This document shows, one piece after another, positions 23,608 to 31,518 of a stretch of DNA of 64,000 nucleotides. Below the pieces are notes generated by a model. The model saw nothing but the letters and a program-made list of their open reading frames with translations, searched no databases and was not told where the DNA came from. Source of the DNA: Cytophagales bacterium UBA2561 (GTDB lineage: Bacteria; Bacteroidota; Bacteroidia; Cytophagales; Thermoflexibacteraceae); the NCBI GenBank assembly GCA_002340355.1, contig DDLX01000028.1, positions 727,222 to 791,221 on the forward strand. Direction: 5' to 3'. The translations under genes were made by a program, and so were the position numbers. Within the stretch, counting starts at the first letter, position 1. The number at the start of each line of letters is the position of its first letter.

Positions 23608-26097
23608 ATGTGTCTTATAGCTATGATGACTACGCTCAATTATATCGTCTGTGGATTAATATTAAGTTTATTGTTATTTACCGATGGAATTGCCCAAAAT
23701 AGTGGGATGACTTCGGGTGGGAGTTTAGTGACCGACAGTTGGAAAAACATCAAGCAAGCTGACCGACTTTTTCGGGAAAAAGCATATCAGGAAGCGGCTC
23801 AGATTTATGAACAAATCGCAAAAAAAAAGCCTCAGCCCGAACTCAAACTCCGACTCGGAAAGTGCTATTATTTTTTGAACCACCCCAAAAAGTCAGTCCA
23901 ATGGTATCAGGATGTTATTGATACTGCTAAATTGCCCGACCCCGTTCATCGTTTGTATTATGCTCAAGCACTAAGCCGACTCAAACAATATGAAAAGGCT
24001 AAAATCCATTTCGAAAAATACAGCCAAAGAGCGAATTCATACATTGCCAATATTAATCTAGATACCGCTTTCCATTATCGCCATCAAGGAAATTATATCT
24101 TAAAGAAATTTGATAATCTCAACTCTGATGAATCTGATTTTGCACCTGTTTGGTATGGAAATAAAGTTATTTTTGTTTCATCAAGAGACGATTTTATGCC
24201 AATTAAGTACATCAATCGAGCCACAGGGCATCATATCTTCAAACTATATGCCGCCGAAATTATTAATGATAAAAATAGCTTAGGTGAAGTTGAGATTGAC
24301 AAAGTCGAAAAATTTGGCAAGACACTTCGTTCAACGTTCAACCTAGGACCTTTGATTTTTTATGACCAAGGGAACAAAATGATTTTCACTCAAAACAATA
24401 TGGAAGGTAATAAGAATAAACGAGGCAAAAAGGGCATTTTACATCTAGGATTATACTTTGCTGAAAAAAACGAAAATGGAAACTGGAGCAATATTCAACC
24501 TTTTGAGCATAATAGTGTCGAGTATTCTTTGGCGCATCCTGCCATTTCGAAAGATGGCAAAACCTTATATTTTGTTTCTGATATGCCCAACGGAAAGGGA
24601 GCTTCCGATATTTATGTAAGTTATCGACAGCAAGATAATACATGGACTCCACCGAAGAATTTAGGCTCACCAATCAACACGGCAGGAAAAGAGATTTTTC
24701 CCTATTTATTTAAGGATAAACTCTACTTTTCCTCCGATGGACATGCTGGATTAGGTGGGTTGGAAATTATGCGTTCTCGAATCCTTGATGATGGCTGGAC
24801 TCCACCTGATAATCTTGGTTTTCCGATTAATACAAATGCAGATGACTTTGCCTTTAGCACTGATGAAACAGGACGCAAGGCATTGTTTACTTCCAACCGA
24901 ATAGGTGGAAAAGGCGATGATGATATTTATGCCGTAGATATTCTTCAAGAAAATGAATCACTCCGATTTTTGGAAGTAGCAGGCATAATTACCGAAGAAA
25001 ATCTATTAGATGAAATGGAGTCTCAACCTTTAAAGGATGTATCCATTCAATTTATTAATACCTACGAAAATAAATCAAGTGGAAGTGTTTTAACCGATTC
25101 ACTTGGACAATTCAAGTTACAATTGGCTTTAGAAACACCTTACTTGATTCGGGCAACCAAACAAGGATTTCAACCACGAGAATATAAAATCAAACCACAT
25201 CAGGAAAAAGCAATTAGTGCTGATGAACCGTATCGAATGCGCCTCAATTCGATTTTTATCGCTTTATCAATGCAAAATAAAAATCCATTATTGGAAGTGG
25301 AATCAACTCCAACCGAAGAAGCATCAATCATTTCACCATCAGAGGCTTATGTTGGAATAGATACGATTGGAGTACTATCTACAACAGCTCCTGATTTTAT
25401 TGGACAAGTTAATATTGAGGGAAAAACTCCAATATTATATGGCATTCCTGTTGAGGTATATGATAATTCAGGAAATTTATTACGTACTGTAAGAACAGAC
25501 GAAGAAGGGAAGTTTCGTTTGGATTTAGAGGAGAAAAACTCTTACGTTTTAAAAGCACAATGGGAAAATAATGGACAAAAATATACCACAGACTGCCTCA
25601 AATTGGATGTCCAGAAGTTGCCTAAAAATAAAATTACAAACATCACTAACTTATCTCTGATGCCTCTTAGTTTGAATACTAAACGTATTTTTCGCATCAA
25701 TTATGGGGTTCAGGAATGGGAAGTTACTCCCGAAGTAGAGCAAGAATTAGAGAAAGTGGTCACTTTTATGAAAGCTAATCCTTCAGTTCGGGCAGAAATC
25801 AGCGCACACACCGACTCCAGAGGAAAGGCAGATTATAATCAAATGCTTTCATTGGTTAGGGCGCAGGATGCCGTTAAATATTTGATGATGCAAGGAATTG
25901 ATGGTAATCGTCTGGAAGCCAGAGGATACGGCGAAAAAATAGTACTCAATCATTGCACAGAAGGTGTATTATGTAGTGATGAGGCTCACCGACAAAACCG
26001 CCGCATCGAAGTTACAGTAATTGGCATTGAGAATGTTGAGAATGCTGAATTTGACCCTGTTAACTGCGATTATTGCCCTAAAATCATCATTAATTAA
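23608..26097 (+). CDS. PorE-like OmpA-family protein (TPR, PD40 propeller, carboxypeptidase-regulatory domain, OmpA)
   Basis: The 829-aa protein has four regions in order. After a signal peptide come tetratricopeptide repeats (about 35-150; AYQEAAQIYEQIA). PD40/WD40-like blades follow (about 170-440; FVSSRDDF, LYFVSDMPNGKGASDIYVS, LYFSSDGHAGLGGLEIM). Carboxypeptidase-regulatory-like beta domains lie at about 455-540 and 590-660, and an OmpA peptidoglycan-binding domain at about 700-810 (ISAHTDSRGKADYNQMLS). This is the PorE architecture, which tethers type IX machinery to the cell wall. Many paralogues exist, so this one is more likely a partner of the HYR/PorP pair upstream. The ATG at 23608 leaves a slightly long signal peptide; 23626 is an alternative. 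Confidence 0.87.
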   Translation: MCLIAMMTTLNYIVCGLILSLLLFTDGIAQNSGMTSGGSLVTDSWKNIKQADRLFREKAYQEAAQIYEQIAKKKPQPELKLRLGKCYYFLNHPKKSVQWYQDVIDTAKLPDPVHRLYYAQALSRLKQYEKAKIHFEKYSQRANSYIANINLDTAFHYRHQGNYILKKFDNLNSDESDFAPVWYGNKVIFVSSRDDFMPIKYINRATGHHIFKLYAAEIINDKNSLGEVEIDKVEKFGKTLRSTFNLGPLIFYDQGNKMIFTQNNMEGNKNKRGKKGILHLGLYFAEKNENGNWSNIQPFEHNSVEYSLAHPAISKDGKTLYFVSDMPNGKGASDIYVSYRQQDNTWTPPKNLGSPINTAGKEIFPYLFKDKLYFSSDGHAGLGGLEIMRSRILDDGWTPPDNLGFPINTNADDFAFSTDETGRKALFTSNRIGGKGDDDIYAVDILQENESLRFLEVAGIITEENLLDEMESQPLKDVSIQFINTYENKSSGSVLTDSLGQFKLQLALETPYLIRATKQGFQPREYKIKPHQEKAISADEPYRMRLNSIFIALSMQNKNPLLEVESTPTEEASIISPSEAYVGIDTIGVLSTTAPDFIGQVNIEGKTPILYGIPVEVYDNSGNLLRTVRTDEEGKFRLDLEEKNSYVLKAQWENNGQKYTTDCLKLDVQKLPKNKITNITNLSLMPLSLNTKRIFRINYGVQEWEVTPEVEQELEKVVTFMKANPSVRAEISAHTDSRGKADYNQMLSLVRAQDAVKYLMMQGIDGNRLEARGYGEKIVLNHCTEGVLCSDEAHRQNRRIEVTVIGIENVENAEFDPVNCDYCPKIIIN

Positions 26098-26172
26098 AAC
26101 CAAATAATACTCTAAAAAATGATTTATAAAATATATTTAGCATTGAAATTATTTAACAATCTTTGTTTATTA

Positions 26173-26198
26173 AGCGGTGGGTTTGCAAACCCACCGCT
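26173..26198. repeat. 26-bp perfect GC-rich palindrome
   Basis: The left half, AGCGGTGGGTTTG, is exactly repeated in reverse complement as CAAACCCACCGCT. It is far richer in GC than its surroundings and lies 75 bp past the PorE-like stop. No T-run follows on either strand, so a simple intrinsic terminator is unlikely. It looks like a dispersed REP-type palindrome. Confidence 0.6.
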
Positions 26199-26302
26199 AC
26201 GGAAAAATTCAATTTGTTTTAATCCAAATGATAATCAGTAATTTGTAAATCAATAAAATTTTAGTAGGGTAGACTAACCAAATAATACCGTTTTGCTTAA
26301 CG

Positions 26303-26340
26303 CTCGTCAGGTTTCAAAATCTGATGAGTTTTCTATTTTT
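26303..26340 (+). terminator. Possible terminator of the PorE-like gene
   Basis: CTCGTCAG and CTGATGAG (one G-U) enclose a 10-nt loop and are followed by TTTTTCTATTTTT. It lies 206 bp past the stop codon, and its T-run overlaps the 3' end of the small minus-strand gene at 26333. Confidence 0.55.
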
Positions 26341-26449
26341 CATCATTGGCTTTTTGCTCATTCCGAACCGCAATAGTCAAAAAATAACTAAACCCACCAA
26401 TGACTGTACCACAGATCAGGATCATTCCGAAAATAGCCGATGTACCCAT
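26333..26449 (-). CDS. MetS-like 38-aa single-span membrane protein (NSS transporter small subunit)
   Basis: The translated peptide is MGTSAIFGMILICG followed by TVIGGFSYFLTIAVR and a charged tail (NEQKANDEK). That is one membrane span starting at residue 5 with a positively charged cytoplasmic end. It closely resembles the small MetS-type subunits of sodium-dependent NSS amino-acid transporters, which also begin with a short M-x-T-S-A-I motif. Codon usage is normal and the frame is clean with ATG and TAG. No NSS transporter gene is next to it in this window, so it would be an orphan subunit, or a similar unrelated membrane peptide. Confidence 0.6.
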   Translation of the reverse strand: MGTSAIFGMILICGTVIGGFSYFLTIAVRNEQKANDEK

Positions 26450-26607
26450 TATTTTATACACATATTAAATTCAACATCTTTTTATAATAATTCAAAGTAA
26501 CGAAATCTGATAATATCTTCTCTCTTTTTTAACCAATTTCAAAGACTTAATTTCTCCAAAAAGACACAAAGTCAAATTATTCCTCTGGCTTTCCTTATGG
26601 TTTTTTC

Positions 26608-26615
26608 TACTTTTG
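26608..26615 (+). promoter_or_regulatory. Bacteroidota-type -7 element for the aldolase gene
   Basis: TACTTTTG matches TAnnTTTG and lies 88 bp upstream of the ATG at 26704. There is no good TTTG -33 box. Confidence 0.35.
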
Positions 26616-26703
26616 TGGAATGGTACATTATTTGACTTTGTGCCATACCTTATTACTTTTCAGAGCCTATATAAGCAAGTAACTTTTAAACACAACTTTT
26701 GAG

Positions 26704-27360
26704 ATGAAATTTTTTATTGATACGGCTAATCTGGACGAAATCGCTGAAGCCCGCGATATGGGTATTTTGGACGGCGTAACTACTAACCCTTCCTTGATGG
26801 CAAAAGAGGGTATTTCGGGACATGAAAATATTTTAGCACATTACCAAGCAATTTGCGATTTGGTAGATGACAAAGTAAGTGCTGAAGTTATTGCCACTGA
26901 TTTTGAGGGAATTATCAAAGAAGGTCAAGAGCTTTCTGCACTTAGTCCTAAGATCGTGGTCAAAGTACCAATGATTCGAGATGGTGTTAAAGCCATAAAA
27001 TGGTTTTCAGATAATAACATTCGTACCAATTGTACCCTAATTTTTTCGGCAGGACAAGCTCTTTTAGCCGCTAAGGCTGGCGCAACTTACATCTCGCCAT
27101 TTATTGGACGATTAGATGATATTAGTGCAGACGGATTACAGTTAATTGCTCAATTAATTGCCATTTTTGATAATTATGATTTCCAAACTGAAATCCTTGC
27201 TGCTTCGATTCGACACCCAATGCACCTGATTTCTTGTGCTGAAGTAGGCGCACATGTCGCCACTTGTCCACTTAATGTCTTCCAAAGTTTACTCAAACAC
27301 CCTTTGACTGATATCGGACTCGAAAAGTTTCTTGCTGACCACCAAAAAGCCAACGGATAA
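26704..27360 (+). CDS. fsa: Fructose-6-phosphate aldolase / TalC-type transaldolase
   Basis: The 218-aa product belongs to the small transaldolase family. The N-terminus MKFFIDTANLDEI, then GVTTNPSLMAKEG, and KIVVKVPM with the Schiff-base lysine at K87 are all standard, as are NCTLIFSAGQALLAAKAG and ISPFIGRLDD. Such proteins cleave fructose 6-phosphate to dihydroxyacetone and glyceraldehyde 3-phosphate, or act as transaldolases; sequence alone does not separate the two. Two transketolase-subunit genes follow on the same strand after 144 bp, so a transaldolase role in the non-oxidative pentose phosphate pathway is the simpler reading. Confidence 0.92.
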   Translation: MKFFIDTANLDEIAEARDMGILDGVTTNPSLMAKEGISGHENILAHYQAICDLVDDKVSAEVIATDFEGIIKEGQELSALSPKIVVKVPMIRDGVKAIKWFSDNNIRTNCTLIFSAGQALLAAKAGATYISPFIGRLDDISADGLQLIAQLIAIFDNYDFQTEILAASIRHPMHLISCAEVGAHVATCPLNVFQSLLKHPLTDIGLEKFLADHQKANG

Positions 27361-27504
27361 TTATTCGTAGTTAAGTCATGAATAAGATGGTGGGATTCTT
27401 TTTCAATAGCTATTAAAAAGGTTTACAATGAATAAAAATATCCACTCACTTCTATTGAAAAACTTCATTACGACTGGATTCAAATTTCAATATTTCACAA
27501 TAAA

Positions 27505-28362
27505 ATGGCAGATTCAACATATAACTTAACAGAATTACAAAATCTTTGTTCCCAAGTCAGACGGGATGTTTTGCGAATGACAAACGGTTGTGGCTCAGGA
27601 CACCCAGGGGGTGCGATAGGCTGTACCGAATATTTTGTCGCCTTGTACAATGCCGTCATGAAACATGATAATTCACACCAAGCAAATGCCTTGGATGAAG
27701 ATTTATTTTTACTTTCGAATGGACATATTTGTGCTGTTTGGTATAGTATTTTAGCTCGGAATGGCTACTTCGAAGTTGCTGAATTGGCAACGCACCGTCT
27801 TATCAATTCTCGATTACAAGGACACCCTTCACCCGCCAAAGGTTTGGAAGGAATCCGAGTTGCTTCAGGGTCATTAGGACAGGGATTATCCGTAGGAATT
27901 GGAGCCGCATTAACCAAAAAATTAAATGGCGAAGATCGTCATGTTTACGTTTTGATGGGTGATGGTGAGCAACAAGAAGGACAAGTTTGGGAAGCTGGAA
28001 TGTTTGCAGCCCATCACAAAGTCGATAATTTGATTGCTACGATTGACTACAATGGCGCACAAATTGACGGCATGACAGACGAGGTTTTATCTTTGATGGA
28101 CTTAGAAGCCAAATGGAAAGCTTTTGGCTGGGATGTATTAACTGTTGAACAAGGCAATGATTTACAGTGTGTTATTGATGGTTTAGAAGAAGCCAAGTCT
28201 CGAACAGGTAAGGGCAAACCTGTTTTGATTTTATTAAAAACCTTGATGGGTTACGGCGTAGATTTTATGCAAGGCGGAAATGCGTGGCATGGAAAAGCTC
28301 CCAATGATGACGAATTAGAGAGAGCCTTAGCTCAGTTACCTTCTACGTTGGCTGATTATTAA
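27505..28362 (+). CDS. Transketolase, N-terminal (thiamine diphosphate-binding) subunit
   Basis: With the next gene it forms a split transketolase that moves two-carbon units between sugar phosphates. The 285-aa chain holds GCGSGHPGGAIGCTEY near residue 28, LSNGHICAVWYSIL, and the thiamine-diphosphate/magnesium motif GDGEQQEGQVWEAG ending in IDYNGAQIDG. It stops where the pyrimidine-binding half would begin. Split transketolases are normal in many Bacteroidota and archaea and are not a frameshift: each half has its own ATG and the gap is 86 bp. Confidence 0.93.
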   Translation: MADSTYNLTELQNLCSQVRRDVLRMTNGCGSGHPGGAIGCTEYFVALYNAVMKHDNSHQANALDEDLFLLSNGHICAVWYSILARNGYFEVAELATHRLINSRLQGHPSPAKGLEGIRVASGSLGQGLSVGIGAALTKKLNGEDRHVYVLMGDGEQQEGQVWEAGMFAAHHKVDNLIATIDYNGAQIDGMTDEVLSLMDLEAKWKAFGWDVLTVEQGNDLQCVIDGLEEAKSRTGKGKPVLILLKTLMGYGVDFMQGGNAWHGKAPNDDELERALAQLPSTLADY

Positions 28363-28382
28363 TATTAATTTAGTAAAAAAAC

Positions 28383-28421
28383 AAGCGTAATTATCAAATA
28401 CTAAGAAATTATAATACGCTT
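28383..28421. repeat. Inverted repeat between the two transketolase genes
   Basis: AAGCGTA (28383-28389) and TACGCTT (28415-28421) pair exactly and the stem continues through ATTAT/ATAAT with small bulges. No T-run follows. It could stabilise or partly end the upstream message. Confidence 0.4.
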
Positions 28422-28448
28422 AATTCAACTACTCATCAAAAAGAATTC

Positions 28449-29399
28449 ATGAAAAAGTTTAACTATACCGAAAAAAAAGACACCCGTTCAGGATTTGGTA
28501 CAGGCTTGACAATTTTGGGTGAACAAAATCCGAATGTAGTCGCATTATGTGCGGATTTGATTGGATCGCTTAAAATGGGAGATTTCCAGAAAAAATTCCC
28601 TGAGCGTTTCTTCCAAGTTGGAATTGCAGAGGCAAATATGATGGGCGTAGCCGCAGGTTTAACTATTGGTGGAAAAATTCCTTTTACGGGAACATTTGCC
28701 AACTTCTCAACCAGCCGAGTTTATGATCAAATTCGACAATCTATCGCTTATTCTAATACGAATGTCAAAGTTTGCGCTTCGCATTCAGGTTTGACATTGG
28801 GCGAAGATGGAGCTACTCATCAAGTTTTGGAAGATATTGGCATGATGAAAATGTTGCCTAATTTCACGGTTATCAATACGTGCGATTATAACCAAACCAA
28901 AAATGCCACCATTGCTATTGCTGACCATAAAGGTCCTGTTTATTTACGATTTGGACGACCTAAAATGCCCGTTTTTATGCCCGATGAGCCTTTTGTGATT
29001 GGAAAGGCAATTACTCTAAATGAAGGCAAAGATGTAACTATTTTAGCTACAGGTCACATGGTTTGGGAAGCAATTGAGGCAGGATATATCCTTGAAAAAC
29101 AAGGAATTGATGCTGAAATCATTAATATTCATACAATTAAGCCTCTGGATACTGAAGCTATCCTAAAATCAGTTGAAAAAACCAAATGCGTAGTAACAGC
29201 AGAGGAACACCAGATTGCAGGTGGATTGGGCGAGTCTGTTGCGGCTTTATTGGCAACCAATCGTCCTGCACCAATGGAAATTGTTGCCGTAAATGATACT
29301 TTTGGAGAAAGCGGAACTCCAGCCGAATTACTCCAAAAATATGACTTGACTGCCGAAAATATTGCTCAGGCAGTACTTCGAGTTCGAGCCAAACTTTAA
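28449..29399 (+). CDS. Transketolase, C-terminal (pyrimidine-binding) subunit
   Basis: Second half of the split transketolase. The 316-aa chain contains FQVGIAEANMMGVAAGL with the catalytic glutamate that contacts the thiamine ring, SHSGLTLGEDGATHQ, VYLRFGRPKMPV and the C-terminal transketolase domain (TAEEHQIAGGLGESVA). It starts with ATG 86 bp after the N-terminal subunit. A bidirectional terminator lies 20 bp after the stop. Confidence 0.93.
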   Translation: MKKFNYTEKKDTRSGFGTGLTILGEQNPNVVALCADLIGSLKMGDFQKKFPERFFQVGIAEANMMGVAAGLTIGGKIPFTGTFANFSTSRVYDQIRQSIAYSNTNVKVCASHSGLTLGEDGATHQVLEDIGMMKMLPNFTVINTCDYNQTKNATIAIADHKGPVYLRFGRPKMPVFMPDEPFVIGKAITLNEGKDVTILATGHMVWEAIEAGYILEKQGIDAEIINIHTIKPLDTEAILKSVEKTKCVVTAEEHQIAGGLGESVAALLATNRPAPMEIVAVNDTFGESGTPAELLQKYDLTAENIAQAVLRVRAKL

Positions 29400-29419
29400 T
29401 ATCCTTAATATTACCAACT

Positions 29420-29462
29420 TTAGCTTTGTTATTGTATTTTTAGTAATAACAAAGCTAATTTT
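29420..29462. terminator. Bidirectional terminator between transketolase and cyclophilin genes
   Basis: Exact 14-bp arms (29420-29433 and 29445-29458) enclose an 11-nt loop. TTTT follows on the plus strand; the minus-strand side is followed by AAGTTGG, so it is stronger on plus. It serves the transketolase gene and may also end the convergent cyclophilin message. Confidence 0.75.
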
Positions 29463-29500
29463 CCTATATTCAATACAAAAAGTAATATTTTCAGCCCGAA

Positions 29501-30139
29501 TTATTCCTTTATAGATTTACTTTCTTCAGGATACTCAAAACCATAGAGTTCTGTAATTTTTTTCTTCTTGAGGAATTCTACTTTCATTATCATCCGAATA
29601 TTTTGATTCGGCAAATCCCCTACGCCTCTTGGTTGTTTCGCAATTTCATCAATCACTTCTAGCCCTTTTACTACTTCTCCGAAAACTGTATATTGCCCAT
29701 TCAAATGTTGACATCCCATAGCATCTTGTACAATATAAAACTGTGACCCACTTGAACGTCTTTCAGGATTTACACGGTCACCTTGTCGAGCAGCCGATAA
29801 AGCTCCCTTCTTGTGCGTTAGTTTTGAATGAAACTCAGCAGGAAGTGTATAACCAGGTCCTCCAGTGCCTGGGTGTCCTTGTCCTGTTTTCGTATTGGGG
29901 TCTCCACCCTGAATCATGAAGTTAGGGATAATACGGTGAAAAGTGGTACTGTCATAAAACCCTTCATGAACTAATTTTAAAAAGTTTTTTTTGTGTTCAG
30001 GTGTTTCATCATACAATACAACAACCATATCACCAAACTCTGTCGAGACTGTAACGATGGCATCTTTATCCTTATCCCCACACTGCACCAACCAAACTAA
30101 ACCAAACATTAGAATAAATCTATGAATAATTTTTTGCAT
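29501..30139 (-). CDS. Cyclophilin-type peptidyl-prolyl cis-trans isomerase, lipoprotein
   Basis: Speeds up proline isomerisation in exported proteins. The 212-aa product has a hydrophobic leader ending in WLVQCGD, a probable lipobox with acylated C20, so it should be anchored in the periplasm. The cyclophilin core follows: FHRIIPNFMIQGGDP, the substrate-site region ARQGDRVNPERRSSGSQFYI, and VFGEVVKGLEVIDEI near the end. A 25-residue charged tail (KKKKITELYGF...) extends past the domain. A minus-strand TAnnTTTG box is 58 bp upstream. Confidence 0.92.
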   Translation of the reverse strand: MQKIIHRFILMFGLVWLVQCGDKDKDAIVTVSTEFGDMVVVLYDETPEHKKNFLKLVHEGFYDSTTFHRIIPNFMIQGGDPNTKTGQGHPGTGGPGYTLPAEFHSKLTHKKGALSAARQGDRVNPERRSSGSQFYIVQDAMGCQHLNGQYTVFGEVVKGLEVIDEIAKQPRGVGDLPNQNIRMIMKVEFLKKKKITELYGFEYPEESKSIKE

Positions 30140-30196
30140 GACACTAATTATAATTTAGATTTTATTAAAATTTATAACTTTACAATTTAATTAAGT

Positions 30197-30204
30197 CAAA
30201 ACTA
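30197..30204 (-). promoter_or_regulatory. Bacteroidota-type -7 element for the cyclophilin gene
   Basis: Minus strand TAGTTTTG fits TAnnTTTG, 58 bp upstream of the ATG. The -33 region is not convincing. Confidence 0.35.
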
Positions 30205-30444
30205 TTTTCTGACAATTGATAGGCGACACTAAAGTAGTTGTTATTTACTTATTTTTCTGCAACATTGAAGCATAAAATACTCTACATTTGACACTAATAA
30301 TAATGGCTCAGAAAATAAATAATACAGCAAAATATGTTAATCTTGACAGAGATTAAATAATATTCATTTCACCCAGATTTCATTTTTTATTCAAAAGAAC
30401 TGGTCTATTCTAATTGGGAAATAGATGAGAAAATAGGAAGGAAA

Positions 30445-30482
30445 TGGAAAACTTTGGCAAAGCAAAATACTTTGTCAAAGTT
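30445..30482 (-). terminator. Intrinsic terminator of the L31 gene
   Basis: On the minus strand 13-nt arms (30482-30470 and 30462-30450, one mismatch) enclose a 7-nt loop and are followed by TTTCC. It begins 16 bp past the stop codon. Confidence 0.65.
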
Positions 30483-30497
30483 TTGGGAAAGAAGTAG

Positions 30498-30749
30498 TTA
30501 TTTGCCTTTACGCTTGTATTTTCTGTTGAATTTCTCAACACGACCCGCCGCCGAAGTAAACATCCGTTTACCTGTATAGAAAGGGTGCGAAGCTGAACTA
30601 ACTTCCACTTTGACTAAAGGATAAGAGTTACCATCTTCCCAGTCGATAGTATCAGGAGTTTCTACCGAAGAACGAGTAACAAATTTCGTATCACTTGAAA
30701 TATCCCAGAAGACTACCTCACGGTACTCAGGGTGAATATCTTTTTTCAT
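30498..30749 (-). CDS. rpmE2: 50S ribosomal protein L31, type B
   Basis: The 83-aa protein starts MKKDIHPEYREVVFWD and has SSASHPFYTGKRMF and a basic end (NRKYKRKGK), all as in L31. It has none of the cysteines that bind zinc in the other L31 form, so it is the zinc-independent type B. In many bacteria the two types are swapped when zinc is short, but Bacteroidota often have only this one. It is a single-gene unit with promoter and terminator. Confidence 0.96.
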   Translation of the reverse strand: MKKDIHPEYREVVFWDISSDTKFVTRSSVETPDTIDWEDGNSYPLVKVEVSSASHPFYTGKRMFTSAAGRVEKFNRKYKRKGK

Positions 30750-30800
30750 AATTTTTGTACAATTTTAGTTCTTAAAGATGCCTTTGAAAATTTAGCGGTG

Positions 30801-30808
30801 CAAAAATA
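30801..30808 (-). promoter_or_regulatory. Bacteroidota-type -7 element for the L31 gene
   Basis: Minus strand TATTTTTG followed by C is a perfect TAnnTTTG and lies 51 bp upstream of the ATG. The -33 box is weak, as at many promoters here. Confidence 0.45.
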
Positions 30809-30953
30809 ACCTTTTCTACTTAAAAATAAAAATGTAGATACTGGTTTCTTTTCTCAACAAAAACTCGTATTCTTGTTATCTTATTTTTAAGACAAATTTC
30901 TATGATATGACAATGTATTTTGTCCAAAAAAATGAATGTAAAACCTATTTAAA

Positions 30954-31409
30954 ATGCAAACACAAATTAAAATACTTCAACAAACTCGAAGCAATGTTCT
31001 AAATATTGTCGAAAATTTATCTATTGAACAATTAAATAAGATTCCTCCCAATTTTTCCAATAATGTGCTTTGGAACTTTGCTCATTTGGTGGTTACCCAG
31101 CAACTATTATGTTATAAATTATCAGGATTACCTCTAAAGATTCCTACGGATTGGGTTGATAAATATCGTAAAGGTTCAAAACCCGAAGGCTCACTTACTG
31201 CTACAGAAATTATACCTATCAAAGAAAAATTTGTTAATTTGGTAGATATTTTACAAGAAGATTATGAAAATAGAATATTTCAAAACTACCAATCTTATCC
31301 AACCAGTTTTGGAATAGAACTAACTAATATTGAAGAAGCCATTCAGTTCAATAATGTGCATGAAGGCTTACACTTGGGCTACATCATGGCATTACGAAAA
31401 TCAATCTAA
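30954..31409 (+). CDS. DinB-like four-helix-bundle protein
   Basis: The 151-aa product has the length and pattern of the DinB/YfiT superfamily, which are metal-binding four-helix bundles, some of them thiol-dependent transferases. Histidines expected to bind metal are in WNFAHLVVTQQLL (near residue 43) and in NNVHEGLHLGYI (near 136 and 140). No enzymatic role can be assigned. It stands alone, divergent from the L31 gene. Confidence 0.75.
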   Translation: MQTQIKILQQTRSNVLNIVENLSIEQLNKIPPNFSNNVLWNFAHLVVTQQLLCYKLSGLPLKIPTDWVDKYRKGSKPEGSLTATEIIPIKEKFVNLVDILQEDYENRIFQNYQSYPTSFGIELTNIEEAIQFNNVHEGLHLGYIMALRKSI

Positions 31410-31518
31410 TCCTACAAATCTATGGAATTTTTAAGAGTTTCATAGATTTAATTATTTAAGAATCAATGGTTAAGAAATCATAAAAAGATTTAGACTAAAA
31501 TTTAGACCCAAGAAGGCA

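Larger units (their letters stand above)
30140..30497. other. Intergenic region between cyclophilin and L31 genes
   Basis: This 358-bp AT-rich stretch has no supported ORF. It contains a minus-strand -7 box TAGTTTTG at 30197-30204 for the cyclophilin gene and the L31 terminator at 30450-30482. Confidence 0.5.

Noticed and set aside
27505..29399. Transketolase broken by a frameshift
   Set aside because: The two frames have proper starts, stops and domain limits and an 86-bp gap; split transketolases are normal in this phylum.
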